This document shows positions 36,683 through 45,499 of a stretch of 64,000 nt of DNA, in pieces; position 1 is the first letter of the stretch; every line of letters starts with the position of its first letter. The translations under genes and the position numbers were made by a program. The stretch is from CAWDMN01 sp963803155 (GTDB lineage: Bacteria; Acidobacteriota; Terriglobia; Versatilivoradales; Versatilivoraceae). The notes beneath the pieces are model-generated. The model had not been told where the DNA came from and made no database searches. It worked only from the letters and a program-made list of their open reading frames with translations. The stretch spans positions 1 to 64,000 of the forward strand of contig CAWDMN010000031.1 of assembly GCA_963803155.1 (NCBI GenBank), written 5' to 3'.

Positions 36683-36779
36683 ATTTCGGATTTTCGAATG
36701 TGATCGAATTTATCTCCCATCCCCGAACGGGGCTTTGAAAAATCGAATTTTTAGATTTGCTCAAGCAGAGAGAAAACTG

Positions 36780-37739
36780 ATGCCAGACGAAGTGATACAC
36801 CAACGGGAAGAAGTGCAACAGGTTGAACAGAAAATTCATGAGCTCTCCCTGCTAAATCCATCGGATCAATCGGCTTTGGAATTGGAGCGCCTGCAAAGAC
36901 AACTCGACAAGTTGCGCAAAGAAGTCTACGCCAGATTAACTCCCTGGCAGAGGGTACAATTGGCTCGCCACCCGCAAAGGCCGCATGTGCTCGATCTGAT
37001 CAATTTGATTTTTGCTGATTTTTCCGAGCTGCACGGCGACCGGCGTTTTGAAGATGACGAAGCCATGGTGGGTGGGATGGCCCTTTTTCATGGCGAGCCT
37101 TGCATGGTGATTGGCACGCAAAAAGGGCGCGACACAAAGCAGAAGCTATTGCGCAACTTCGGCATGCCCAAACCGGAAGGTTATCGGAAGGCACTGCGTT
37201 TGATGAAACTGGCGGAAAAATTTAATCGCCCCATTTTCACCTTTATCGATACCCCTGGCGCCTATCCGGGCATCGGCGCCGAAGAGCGCGGACAGGCTGA
37301 AGCCATCGCGTACAACTTGCGAGAGATGGCGCGATTGCGCGTCCCCGTCATTGCCACGATTACCGGGGAAGGAGGCAGTGGCGGAGCCTTGGGAATTGGA
37401 GTCGGCGACCGGGTCTTCATCCTGGAGAATGCTTACTATTCCGTTATTACTCCGGAAGGATGCGCCGCTATTATTTATAAGGACCAGTCCCGCGCGGAAG
37501 ATGCTACCAATGCCCTTCGAATCACATCCAAAGATCTAAAATCCTTCGGGATTGTGGACGAAATTGTTCCGGAACCTGATGGGGGCGCTCAGGGCGACTA
37601 TGCCGGAACCGCGGCTCTTCTCGGCCAGACTCTCCACAAAGCCTTAAATGAGTTGAAGCCTCTTGCGGCTGAAGATCGAATTGAAAAACGATATCAGCGT
37701 TTCAGAGTTCTCGGCCCCTTCATTGATCATCAGAAGTGA
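36780..37739 (+). CDS. accA: Acetyl-CoA carboxylase carboxyltransferase subunit alpha
   Basis: A 319-residue protein, the standard AccA length. It forms the carboxyltransferase with AccD, moving CO2 from biotin to acetyl-CoA to start fatty-acid synthesis. Diagnostic blocks are DRRFEDDEAMVGGMA, FIDTPGAYPGIGAEERGQ (about 150-167) and GEGGSGGALGIGVGD (about 198-212). ATG 36780 is the first codon with family similarity. It lies about 100 bases after dnaE. accD is not in the window. Confidence 0.96.
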   Translation: MPDEVIHQREEVQQVEQKIHELSLLNPSDQSALELERLQRQLDKLRKEVYARLTPWQRVQLARHPQRPHVLDLINLIFADFSELHGDRRFEDDEAMVGGMALFHGEPCMVIGTQKGRDTKQKLLRNFGMPKPEGYRKALRLMKLAEKFNRPIFTFIDTPGAYPGIGAEERGQAEAIAYNLREMARLRVPVIATITGEGGSGGALGIGVGDRVFILENAYYSVITPEGCAAIIYKDQSRAEDATNALRITSKDLKSFGIVDEIVPEPDGGAQGDYAGTAALLGQTLHKALNELKPLAAEDRIEKRYQRFRVLGPFIDHQK

Positions 37740-37822
37740 ACCCCGCGAAATGGATGGCATTTTTGTCGGGCTGAAAATGTGGTATTTCCGTTTTTATTGT
37801 CTTTCGATCCAGGAGACCTTCC

Positions 37823-38119
37823 ATGAAAGCCAGCATAAAGAAACTTCGTTCCTGTGCCTATAATAAGGCGATTGCCCCATCCGGTTTCACGGGACAGTCG
37901 ATTCAGCATACCAATAAGCTGGTCTGCGATCATCCCGAGATGAAAATCGACTGGATTGAAAAAACCTGCGAAAAATGCGAGTCATACCGCAATCGGAATA
38001 TAGCCCCCGAACCGACACCCCCTCCGTCTCCAGAACCCTTGCCAATACCGCCCCCCGAGCCTCCGCCCTCCCCCAAAAAGACTCGGCGCCCTAAAGCAAA
38101 ATCAAAAGAGAAGATTTAA
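37823..38119 (+). CDS. Small Cys-containing protein with proline-rich tail
   Basis: A 98-residue protein. The N-terminal half has cysteines at positions 10, 35, 49 and 52 (including TCEKCES), which could bind a metal. Residues 60-84 are Pro/Glu-rich with repeated PPP, and the C-terminus is Lys/Arg-rich. ATG 37823 has CAGGAGA about 7 bases upstream, a good ribosome-binding site, which is the main support. No family recognised. Confidence 0.5.
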   Translation: MKASIKKLRSCAYNKAIAPSGFTGQSIQHTNKLVCDHPEMKIDWIEKTCEKCESYRNRNIAPEPTPPPSPEPLPIPPPEPPPSPKKTRRPKAKSKEKI

Positions 38120-38693
38120 TTCTCCTTTTTGTGAATGCCTTTTGAAATCGCGGTTTCTTCGGAGAGGCCTTTTTTCCAGAGCTATCAACAAGCTCGATGG
38201 ACTTTTTCGCCTAATGCAAGATCTTGTCACGGTGAAACCGGATCTCTGCCCGTAGCGCGGATCAAGAATTGGCGTCTCGGCTTGAATTTCGGTGTACAAA
38301 ATAATTCCCTACATTTATGGTAAAAAGCCAGAGCGACAATAAACGCCAAAACCAAACCCCGACATCTTTTACCTTCAATCTGCTAATGGGACAGTTCCCC
38401 ATCCTGGTGAGCCTGGCCCATAATCCACATCCCGTTTGCTTTTTGATCGCGTGCCATTCGATTCCAACCCACAAAACACGATATGATCCTCACACGCCGG
38501 ATGATTGAGCCGCTACCTTCTCGGCATAGCTCGGGTTTGTCAAAATATCAATCAAATATCGCATATTGCAAGCTCTGTGACCAGAATGGCGCTTACTTAA
38601 GATTAAAAAGTCCCGGAGGGATAACGGAGAACAGCCAGGGACAAGAGAACGAATCTTGCCGTATCTGGAAACAGGAAAAAAGAGTTGGCAGTA
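38120..38693. other. Intergenic region left of the group II intron
   Basis: About 570 bases with no supported gene. Short frames on both strands have no ribosome-binding site and no recognisable content. It is the downstream flank of the minus-strand intron. Confidence 0.35.
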
Positions 38694-38720
38694 GAGTAGA
38701 GGAGGTTCTCAAGAGCCTCC

Positions 38721-38764
<44 letters not shown>

Positions 38765-38779
38765 GCAACAACTCTCGCC

Positions 38780-40154
38780 TCAGGCAGACGCAGGTGACTG
38801 CCCGCGGCCAGTACGTAAAGGTTTCAATCCCAGCCGTTGGAAATGCACGTTGTAGCTGATCCCTTTCGGCGCGCGGTAGCGCCGCTGGCTGCGTTTCTTC
38901 AGGTGACATTGAAGACGAACATGGACGAAATGGTTGATTTTCTCAAAAGCGTCACTCGGATAGCCGTACCGGAAGTAGTTGGCCCAACCTTGCAGGTGCC
39001 GGTTCAGGTCAGCCAGCAGCAGGCGAACCGGCCAGTGGCGCCGGCTCTTGCTGGTCATCTCCCGCAACTTCTCCCTTTCCCGCTGGAGACTCTTCTTCGA
39101 GGGAAACACATTCAGATAGCGGCGCGTCCGGTGATAGTGGCACTCATCATATCGGAACGTAAACCCCAGAAAGTCGAGACTGGCTCCCGCTTGATTCAGC
39201 TGTACCACCCGAGTTTTCTCCTGATTGATCTCCAGTCCCATCCAGTTTTCCAGCTTTGCCTCGATGAACCCAATCAGCTTCGGACTCATATAGCGCGCCA
39301 AAACCACCAGGTCATCCGCGTAGCGCACCAGTTTCGCCCGCGCCCATTGGGCCGGACCCTCCGGTCGATGGAATACCTTGTCAAACCAGTGCAGATACAG
39401 GTTGGCCAGCAAAGGGGAAATCACCCCCCCTTGCGGCGTCCCTTTCCCGCTCCGGCTCTCTTTCGGCGCTCCTCCCAGTGTTTCGGGAGGTTCCACCACC
39501 GGCGATCCCAACCACAGACGAATCAACTTCAGCACCTGACGGTCGGCCACCCGCATCCGCACACACGCCAGCAGCTTTTCCTGCGGGATCGAGTCAAAGT
39601 AGCCCTTCAAGTCGGCGTCATACACCGCTTGGAAACCCGCCTTCAGGTGTCCCCGGATCTCTTCCAGCGCTTGGTGGGCCGAACGGCCCGGCCGAAAACC
39701 GTACGAGCAATCCAGAAAGTCCGCCTCGAAAATGGGTTCCAAAATCAGCAAAGTGGCCATCTGCACCACCCGGTCCCGCACCGTCGGAATGCCCAAGGGT
39801 CTGAGCTTCCCATTGGCTTTGGGTATGTAGACGCGCTTTACCGCCGAAGGCCGATAGGTTTTCTTCCGCAACGATTCCTGGATCTCCTCCAGAAACCGCT
39901 CCACCTGCTCCGAGGTAGCTCCAATTTCTTCAATTGTTTCCCCGTCGACTCCAGGTGCCCCTCCATTGCGGCGCACCTGGTGCCAGGCAGCCTCCAGCGT
40001 GTCCCCCCGATAGATCCCGGTCGTACAAGGCATAAAACCGGAACTTCGGCTCCTGCTTGGCCTTTTGGCCCAGCTTTTGTCTCAGCTGAGAAAGTTTCTG
40101 CGGCAAACCGTTTCTCGGGTCTGGCCGTTCTTCCGTAGTGGGATTCGCATCCAA
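38780..40154 (-). pseudogene. ltrA: Group II intron reverse transcriptase/maturase, frameshifted
   Basis: An intron-encoded protein with reverse transcriptase blocks (SYGFRPGRSAHQALEEI, GTPQGGVISPLLANLYLH, the catalytic RYADDLVVLAR), a maturase/thumb X domain and a short C-terminus without an obvious HNH endonuclease. The N-terminal 46 codons (from ATG 40154, ending FRFYALYDR) are in a different frame from the rest, which resumes at IYRGDTLEAAW. One extra C in the CCC at about 40016-40018 (plus strand) explains the shift. It is either a true inactivating mutation or a sequencing error; the downstream 410 codons are intact. Confidence 0.85.
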
Positions 40155-40533
40155 GCGGCTTTCTCCTCCTCTGACCTCAGCGTGTTGCTGCTCAGGCCCC
40201 TTCGCTCCACGGTCATTACCCGCTTCCCCGCTACTATGGGCCTGTCCGACTCCCGGCTGGAACCGCTCCCAAGATTATGCCTTCTCTTCGGGCGTTGGCC
40301 CTACCACGAACCGTTCCACCGGGTCTCCCAGGTTCCTCGGCTCTTCTTTCCCCGCGCGCCGTCCACAACCACCCCGGCAAGCCCCGCCGCTGCTCGCACC
40401 TATTGCTTCACGTCGGGTTTCAGGCTTCATCGTCAGCGGAGATTTGGCCACCTGCCTCCAGCTTCCGCTGGAGCCCTTAACGAGGTCGAATCGGTTCGCT
40501 TTCGCTACGGCTCACGAGTTTGCCTCCCCACAC

Positions 40534-40969
40534 TTCACGCTCGGGATTGCTCCCGCTCGCGCAGGTTTGGCTACATGTTGAATAGGCAATTACATGGTCA
40601 GCACCTCTCAGCTGACAAGACGAGCCAGGTTTGGCCTGGCATACCCCTGAAAGGGCGCGGGAGTGAATTGTCTGAGCTGCTTCCTCCACCGCCATTGCCG
40701 AGGCGGATGATTCTTCTGAATCAGGGGCAAGGGGCGGCTCAAAAACGCGCCACCCCCTGCTATTCTCCAATGTCCCTGCCGGGACAAAATACATAAATGC
40801 GCTGGAAAAAATATTCTCAAATTCGAATCAATCAATTTATGGTGGCTGTATGGTTAAACTGCGAGAATTCGGCTACGTATTGTTGTGCTCCTCATGCCGG
40901 AATGCTGAAAATCGTTGGACGGGGGAACACGATTGGCTTATTGGAGCTCAATAAAAAATCGTCTGACGC
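40534..40969. other. Intergenic region between the intron and the toxin-antitoxin module
   Basis: About 440 bases with no supported gene. The part next to the intron is GC-rich, while 40,790-40,960 is AT-richer. It is the 5' exon side of the intron and part of the accessory patch. Confidence 0.35.
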
Positions 40970-41021
40970 TCAGCATTCACGGGATGCCCAACAGCGGCGC
41001 CCGTGATGCTGAACGTTGGCT
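40970..41021. repeat. Imperfect hairpin, attC-like or REP-like, left of the toxin-antitoxin pair
   Basis: TCAGCATTCACGGG (40970-40983) pairs with CCCGTGATGCTGA (41000-41012) apart from one mismatch. The loop is ATGCCCAACAGCGGCG, and GTTGGCT follows at 41015-41021. A related hairpin lies at 41646-41692. The GTTGGCT box at the right end resembles an integron attC R' box but does not match it perfectly. Confidence 0.5.
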
Positions 41022-41033
41022 GAAGGGATTCAA

Positions 41034-41062
41034 TTGACAAGGTCCACTATGTGGACTACGAT
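41034..41062 (+). promoter_or_regulatory. Sigma-70-type promoter of the copG-mazF module
   Basis: A perfect -35 TTGACA (41034-41039) and -10 TACGAT (41057-41062) separated by 17 bases. The left operator palindrome (41043-41055) lies inside the spacer, so a bound repressor would block RNA polymerase. Confidence 0.75.
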
Positions 41063-41086
41063 AGCTATCAGAATCCACATAGTGGA
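41043..41086. promoter_or_regulatory. Two operator palindromes ahead of the antitoxin gene
   Basis: TCCACTATGTGGA (41043-41055) and TCCACATAGTGGA (41074-41086) are each near-palindromic and are exact reverse complements of each other, 18 bases apart. One sits in the promoter spacer and the other just before the ribosome-binding site. Ribbon-helix-helix antitoxins bind such paired palindromes and autoregulate, which fits here. Confidence 0.75.
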
Positions 41087-41094
41087 GATCCTCC

Positions 41095-41328
41095 ATGAGA
41101 ACCATACAAATGACTCTTGATGATGATCTTGTCAAAGCAGTTGATCGCGTATCAAAGGAACTCTCTACCAGCCGCTCTGCTTTCGCAAGAAAGGCTCTTC
41201 GGGACGCACTGGTTCGTTATCGACTGGAGCAATTAGAGCACAAGCATCGCCGGGGATATGAACGGTATCCAGTGGCTGCCGATGAGTTTTCGGTTTGGGA
41301 AGCCGAACAGGCTTGGGGAGTAGAATGA
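41095..41328 (+). CDS. Ribbon-helix-helix (CopG/MazE-type) antitoxin
   Basis: A 77-residue protein. The N-terminal MRTIQMTLDDDLVKAVDRV strand-helix followed by SRSAFARKALRDAL is the ribbon-helix-helix DNA-binding fold. The acidic, Trp-containing C-terminal tail (EFSVWEAEQAWG) would bind and neutralise the toxin. The ATG follows GGAG at about 7 bases. Its stop overlaps the toxin start (ATGA). It should repress its own promoter through the paired palindromes just upstream. Confidence 0.88.
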   Translation: MRTIQMTLDDDLVKAVDRVSKELSTSRSAFARKALRDALVRYRLEQLEHKHRRGYERYPVAADEFSVWEAEQAWGVE

Positions 41329-41636
41329 AGCACGGCGAAATCCGTTGGTACAAGTTCATGCCCCCCAATAAAAAACGCCCTGTTCTAATCTTGACCCGCG
41401 ATTCAGTATTGGAATATCTTGGGGAAGTAACGATCGCTCCCATCACAACTACGGTCCGCAATATTCCGTCCGAGGTGTTGCTTTTGAAATCCGATGGCAT
41501 GCCCCAGGATTGTGTGGTCAATTGTGACCACTTGCAAACGGTTTCGAAGGGGAAAATTGGGCCTTTGATCACATCTTTGCCCTCGTCAAAGATGCTCGAT
41601 GTCGGACGTGCAATCCGATTTGCTCTCGATATCTGA
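41325..41636 (+). CDS. MazF/PemK-type endoribonuclease toxin
   Basis: A 103-residue toxin of the MazF/PemK family. Recognisable parts are GEIRWYKF, then KKRPVLILTRDSVLEYLGEVTIAP in pieces (KRPVLILTRD, VTIAPITTTVR), CVVNCDHLQTVSK and the final helix with LDVGRAIRFAL. MazF enzymes cut mRNA at short motifs. ATG 41325 overlaps the antitoxin stop by four bases, the standard arrangement. The pair looks intact and self-contained. Confidence 0.88.
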   Translation: MKHGEIRWYKFMPPNKKRPVLILTRDSVLEYLGEVTIAPITTTVRNIPSEVLLLKSDGMPQDCVVNCDHLQTVSKGKIGPLITSLPSSKMLDVGRAIRFALDI

Positions 41637-41645
41637 GACAATAAC

Positions 41646-41692
41646 GGCCAACAATCCACTTCACCGGACATGCCAACAGCGCGTACTGGTGA
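41646..41692. repeat. Second attC-like hairpin, right of the toxin-antitoxin pair
   Basis: GGCCAAC (41646-41652) is followed by TTCACCGG (41660-41667), loop ATGCCAACAGCGCG, and CTGGTGA (41686-41692). The loop shares ATGCC-AACAGCG and the stem TTCAC-GG with the hairpin at 40970. The shared pattern flanking a two-gene cassette suggests a repeat family; the right-hand R' box expected for a true attC is not seen. Confidence 0.5.
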
Positions 41693-41729
41693 GCGGAAAG
41701 CTTTGTCTGCGAAGAAAGGGATGGAAAGA

Positions 41730-42554
41730 ATGAGCAAATTCGGGGGCTATGAGGATAAGCCGTTCCTTGCCGATCTCTATGATCTCGTGCCGGCATACTC
41801 CAACCGCCGGGACCTCAGTTTCTACGTGGACATATGCCGCTCAGGTGGTGGAAAGGTTCTCGAACTGGGCTGCGGCACAGGTAGATTGGTCCTGCCGATG
41901 GCGTCTACCGGACTGGCCATCGTGGGCCTTGACCTCTCGGAACACATGTTAGCCAAGTGCAGGGAGAAGGTTTCTGCCCAGCCGCGCGAGGTGCAGGACA
42001 GAATCCGCCTCGTGCGCGCAAGCATGACGGACTTTCGTCTCAACGACATTTTCAATACGGTCATCATCCCGTTCCGCCCGTTCCAGCATCTCCTTTCAGT
42101 GGACGATCAGCTCGCCTGCTTGCGTTGCGTCAACGCGCATTTGGAACCCGGCGGTCGCCTGGCTTTCGACTGTTTTCAGGTCAACCTGCAGAAGATTACG
42201 GACCCACGACGGATGGAAGAGACTGAAGACTTGCCGGAATTTGAGCTGCCGGACGGTCGGCGAATGCGCCGCTGCAACCGCATCGCTGCCACGCACCCCG
42301 CACAACAGTACAACGATGTCGAAATCATCTATTACGTCACGGACACCAGAGGCAAAACAGAGAGGCTCGTGCAGGGATTCCCCTTCCGGTACTTCTTTCG
42401 GTATGAAGTCGAACACTTACTGGCAAGGGTCGGGTTCGAGGTGGAAGAGATGTACGGCGATTTCGACCGATCCCCTTTGGGCGATGAGTCTCCCGAGATG
42501 ATCTTCGTTGCGAGAAAGGCAGCAGACAACAATCGGGTCCAGACGACGCGGTAG
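41730..42554 (+). CDS. Class I SAM-dependent methyltransferase
   Basis: A 274-residue soluble protein. The SAM-binding motif VLELGCGTGRL lies near residues 46-56, followed by GLDLSEHML (motif II) and FNTVIIPF (motif IV region). The C-terminal half is a beta-rich methyltransferase_25-like extension. The substrate is unknown. ATG 41730 has GGAAAGA immediately upstream, and ATG 41721 is an alternative. It sits right after the second hairpin within the accessory patch and may be part of the same acquired segment. Confidence 0.82.
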   Translation: MSKFGGYEDKPFLADLYDLVPAYSNRRDLSFYVDICRSGGGKVLELGCGTGRLVLPMASTGLAIVGLDLSEHMLAKCREKVSAQPREVQDRIRLVRASMTDFRLNDIFNTVIIPFRPFQHLLSVDDQLACLRCVNAHLEPGGRLAFDCFQVNLQKITDPRRMEETEDLPEFELPDGRRMRRCNRIAATHPAQQYNDVEIIYYVTDTRGKTERLVQGFPFRYFFRYEVEHLLARVGFEVEEMYGDFDRSPLGDESPEMIFVARKAADNNRVQTTR

Positions 42555-42606
42555 CCTGTGCGCCTCACCCATCACAATATGTGGCACAAGAAGGTGATTG
42601 GAAGTC

Positions 42607-42807
42607 ATGTTGGAGGTGCTGACAAGTTCTTCAATCCTAGAGAAAGCGTTTCTGCTGCTTCTTGGAGCGATGTTAACTGGAATCCTCTTCCCCCTTATTA
42701 AGATTCATTTAGATCGAAACTGGTTTCGCCAGCAAAAGATTTTCGAAGCAGATGTTGCACAGCAAGGCGAGGTTGTGAAAACTCGTCACCTATACAGACC
42801 TGGCTGA
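42607..42807 (+). pseudogene. Truncated small membrane-anchored protein fragment
   Basis: A 66-codon remnant. One hydrophobic helix (FLLLLGAMLTGILFPLI) is followed by FRQQKIFEADVAQQ, a pattern I associate with a family of longer hypothetical proteins (helix plus FEADLARQ-type coiled region). The frame then changes to unrelated residues and stops, so the C-terminal part appears lost. It has GGAAG ahead of ATG 42607. The family link is from memory and moderate; the truncation is inferred from it. Confidence 0.5.
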
Positions 42808-43087
42808 CGGCCTTCACAATCGCCGGCGAATCGATCCCCACCTCCGTGTGTCTCATTCGGATTTCCTCCAGTATGAAGTTGAAAATCGTTTCTTCCGTCC
42901 CTGCTTCAAGACAAATTCTCCGCGCTGAATGTCTGCGGCTTTGCTGGATTTAAACCATCTCCAGATTTTCTTTAGGACGTCTGCGCTCTCGATAGCCACA
43001 AGGTATAATGATCTGGTGGTGAGTTTCCGTCCCTGACGGAGGGAGTCGGCCGTATCTCCTGATTCGGGAAGGGAGGAGGTGTTTGAT

Positions 43088-44047
43088 TTGTTTCCAAAAA
43101 CTTCGGATATTTCTCCTAAAGAAATTACTCCGCGGCGCCTTTACGAGAACCGTCGCAGATTCATGACACGCACCATGGCTGGCAGCCTGGGATCATTGAT
43201 TGGATATAAGCTTGGAAGTTATTTTTCAACTCCGGGACAGCTCTTTGCGGCCGCGCCTCTATCGCCGGCCATCAAGAGCCCCTTCAGCACCATGGAGAAT
43301 CCCACTCCCTACAACGATGTGACCCATTACAACAACTTTTACGAGTTTGGAGTTCGCAAGGAAGATCCGGCGGTCAAAGCGAGAAACTTCAGGACCTCTC
43401 CCTGGACGGTGTCAGTGGAGGGGGAAGTTGATCAACCAAGAAAGTTTAGTTTGGAGACTCTGCTTAGACTAGCTCCGCTGGAAGAGCGGATTTACCGGCA
43501 TCGTTGCGTGGAAGGCTGGTCCATTGTTGTTCCCTGGATCGGCTATCCCTTGAAGGTTCTTTTCAATGAGGCAAAGCCCAACTCCAAGGCCAAATACGTC
43601 AGCTTTCAAAGCGCCTATGACCCTGGACAGATGCCGGAAGCCCAGCATGCGGGAATATCTTTCCCCTATGTGGAAGGACTCCGTTTGGACGAAGCGCAAC
43701 ATCCGCTGACGCTGCTCTGTTTCGGGATGTACGGGGGAACTCTCCCCAACCAGGATGGGGCTCCGGTTCGCCTGGTGGTCCCCTGGAAGTATGGATTCAA
43801 GAGCATCAAATCTCTCGTGAAAATCCGCTTCGTCGAGAAGCAGCCACCCACCACTTGGAATATGTCAAATCCCAACGAATACGGTTTTTACTCCAATGTG
43901 AATCCCGAAGTGGATCACCCCCGCTGGAGTCAGGCCAAGGAACGCCGTCTGGGCGAGTTCTTCCGCCGCCCCACATTGATGTTCAATGGCTATGGAGACC
44001 AGGTGGCATCGCTGTACACCGGCATGGATTTGCGAAAAAACTTCTGA
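43088..44047 (+). CDS. msrP: Methionine sulfoxide reductase molybdopterin subunit MsrP (YedY)
   Basis: A 319-residue Tat-exported oxidoreductase. The N-terminus has a twin-arginine signal (NRRRFMTRTMAGSL). The molybdenum-binding cysteine is in RHRCVEGWSIVVPW (about residue 141), and the family blocks YNNFYEFG, PYVEGLRLDEA, KYGFKSIKS and the C-terminal QVASLYTGMDLRKNF are all present. It repairs oxidised methionines in periplasmic proteins with electrons from MsrQ. Start: GTG 43079 overlaps the strong GGGAGGAGG site, so TTG 43088 (8 bases downstream) is preferred. The Moco gene mogA lies 7 kb away. Confidence 0.93.
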   Translation: MFPKTSDISPKEITPRRLYENRRRFMTRTMAGSLGSLIGYKLGSYFSTPGQLFAAAPLSPAIKSPFSTMENPTPYNDVTHYNNFYEFGVRKEDPAVKARNFRTSPWTVSVEGEVDQPRKFSLETLLRLAPLEERIYRHRCVEGWSIVVPWIGYPLKVLFNEAKPNSKAKYVSFQSAYDPGQMPEAQHAGISFPYVEGLRLDEAQHPLTLLCFGMYGGTLPNQDGAPVRLVVPWKYGFKSIKSLVKIRFVEKQPPTTWNMSNPNEYGFYSNVNPEVDHPRWSQAKERRLGEFFRRPTLMFNGYGDQVASLYTGMDLRKNF

Positions 44048-44501
44048 TATTCCGGCAAAACAAAAGGCGAGAGACAACAAAAGAATGGGTCAAAGTTGCG
44101 GCAAAGATGGTATGGTCAGTGGCATGGGAAGGCAAGGGGCTGGGATGGTTCGTCCGTCCGCTGACGGATTCGCCGAACCGTCCGCCTGCGCCAGCTAAGG
44201 CGATGCTTTCGGCGAAAGCGCCCTGCCACCTATTTCCACGGAAGATCAATTCATGCGGATCTTTTAGCTCTCACTCTTAATTGCGCCCTAATATTCCTGT
44301 CCCGAAAATCTTTGAAGGTTTCGGGAAAAGACGAATGAGGGTATGCAACAAAGCTTTGCCATGATGACCCTGTAGGTAGCCAAGTAATCCGAGCAATCAA
44401 AGTGTCAAATCCAGCTCTTGAAAAAGACAAAAAAAATCCGCAATTATTATTAGGCATGTGGCTCAACGGCTCAAGTTCACCCCACCAAGGAGGAATGACT
44501 T
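44048..44501. other. Hairpin-rich spacer between msrP and msrQ
   Basis: A 454-base gap inside what is normally a tight gene pair. It contains a nested hairpin: GGTTCG (44147-44152) with CGAACC (44174-44179), enclosing TCCGT (44153-44157) with ACGGA (44164-44168). More GC-rich palindromic sequence follows to about 44225. No protein gene is supported. Confidence 0.5.
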
Positions 44502-45125
44502 TTGACCTCTATCCTCAATTCAAAATGGACAAAAGCAGGATTGTTTCTTTTGTGCCTAGCGCCAGCGGGACAGTTGTTGTGGCATGCCCTACAACAGCAG
44601 CTCGGACCCAATCCCATTGAATTTGTCACCCATTTCACGGGCGATTGGATTTTGATTTTTTTGGTCTTGACCCTCGCCATCACTCCGGCTCGAAAAGTCC
44701 TACACAGCCCTGAACTCATCCGCTTCCGCCGCATGCTCGGGCTTTTTGCCTTCTTTTATGCCTGCCTGCATTTCCTGACCTGGAGCGTGCTCGATAAATT
44801 TTTTGATTTTTCCGATATGTGGAAGGATGTGATCAAGAGGCCTTTTATCACCGCAGGATTCACTGGATTTGGACTGCTTATTCCTTTGGCCATTTCCTCA
44901 ACCGCGGGGTGGATCCGCCGTCTCGGCAAAAGATGGAGGACATTACATCGGCTAATTTATGTAAGTGCGGCAGCAGGTGTAATTCATTATTACTGGCTGG
45001 TCAAATCCGATGTGCGCAAGCCTTTGCAGTACGCAGCCATGGTGTCTTTTTTGCTGCTCTGCAGAGTTGGCTTTTGGTTGCATCGGAAGAAAGCGAGTAA
45101 AGCAATTTTACAGGCGATTCAATAA
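44502..45125 (+). CDS. msrQ: MsrQ heme-b membrane subunit of the MsrPQ system
   Basis: A 207-residue integral membrane protein with about five to six helices, of the ferric reductase-like fold. Histidines in YACLHFLTW, RTLHRLIY and GVIHYYW are the expected heme-b ligands. It takes electrons from the quinone pool or flavin and passes them to MsrP. It starts at TTG 44502, with a perfect AAGGAGG (44487-44493) at 8-base spacing. It is separated from msrP by an unusual 454-base spacer but has the same orientation. Confidence 0.9.
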   Translation: MTSILNSKWTKAGLFLLCLAPAGQLLWHALQQQLGPNPIEFVTHFTGDWILIFLVLTLAITPARKVLHSPELIRFRRMLGLFAFFYACLHFLTWSVLDKFFDFSDMWKDVIKRPFITAGFTGFGLLIPLAISSTAGWIRRLGKRWRTLHRLIYVSAAAGVIHYYWLVKSDVRKPLQYAAMVSFLLLCRVGFWLHRKKASKAILQAIQ

Positions 45126-45160
45126 TTCCGTATTTGCGAGCAAATTGCCTGGCTCAATCC

Positions 45161-45354
45161 GAGGAGCTGCCCATGCCAGCGTGGCTTCCACAACAAGAGG
45201 ATGAAAATGGGACTAATGGAGGCGGCCTGCCCTCATGCCGTCTCAGCATGCTTGGCAAACTCAGGCGGGGTGGGGGCACCCTGCCTCCATCCACGCTATT
45301 TTCTGAGGAGCTGCACATGCCAGCATGGCTGGCTCAACAAGAAGATGAAAACAA
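45161..45354 (+). repeat. Dispersed repeat, one full copy and one partial copy in tandem
   Basis: 45161-45302 starts GAGGAGCTGCCCATGCCAGC, runs through a segment that would read MPAWLPQQEDE, and ends with CCATCCACGCTATTTTCTGAG. A second, partial copy starts at about 45302 (CTGAGGAGCTGCACATGCCAG, shown in part). A further copy in the opposite orientation is at 49948-50093. The border TTCTGAGGAGC also recurs near 45450. It is not supported as a gene. Confidence 0.75.
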
Positions 45355-45499
45355 GGTGGGACGCGCGATCCTTCGCGCGTCGCTTGGCTAGCCTCGCCTG
45401 CCGAGCCAGCGTGCACGGAGTGCCCGCTCCACCTTTGCCAAAATTTGATTTTCTGAGGAGCAGGCTTGTCACAAATATCGGGAAAACCATCCTCAATTT

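Noticed and set aside
38837..40138. 433-codon plus-strand frame across the intron
   Set aside because: It is antisense to the reverse transcriptase, has no domain of its own, and is explained by the GC-rich codon pattern of the maturase gene.
42780..42950. Short frames on both strands downstream of the truncated membrane fragment (for example a minus-strand ATG near 42858 with GGAGGAAA upstream)
   Set aside because: The minus-strand frame has a good ribosome-binding site but only about 50 codons that run antisense into the fragment, with no family match.
45134..45391. 85-codon frame through the dispersed repeat
   Set aside because: The reading comes from a repeat found in two orientations in non-coding gaps; codon content is low-complexity and there is no ribosome-binding site.
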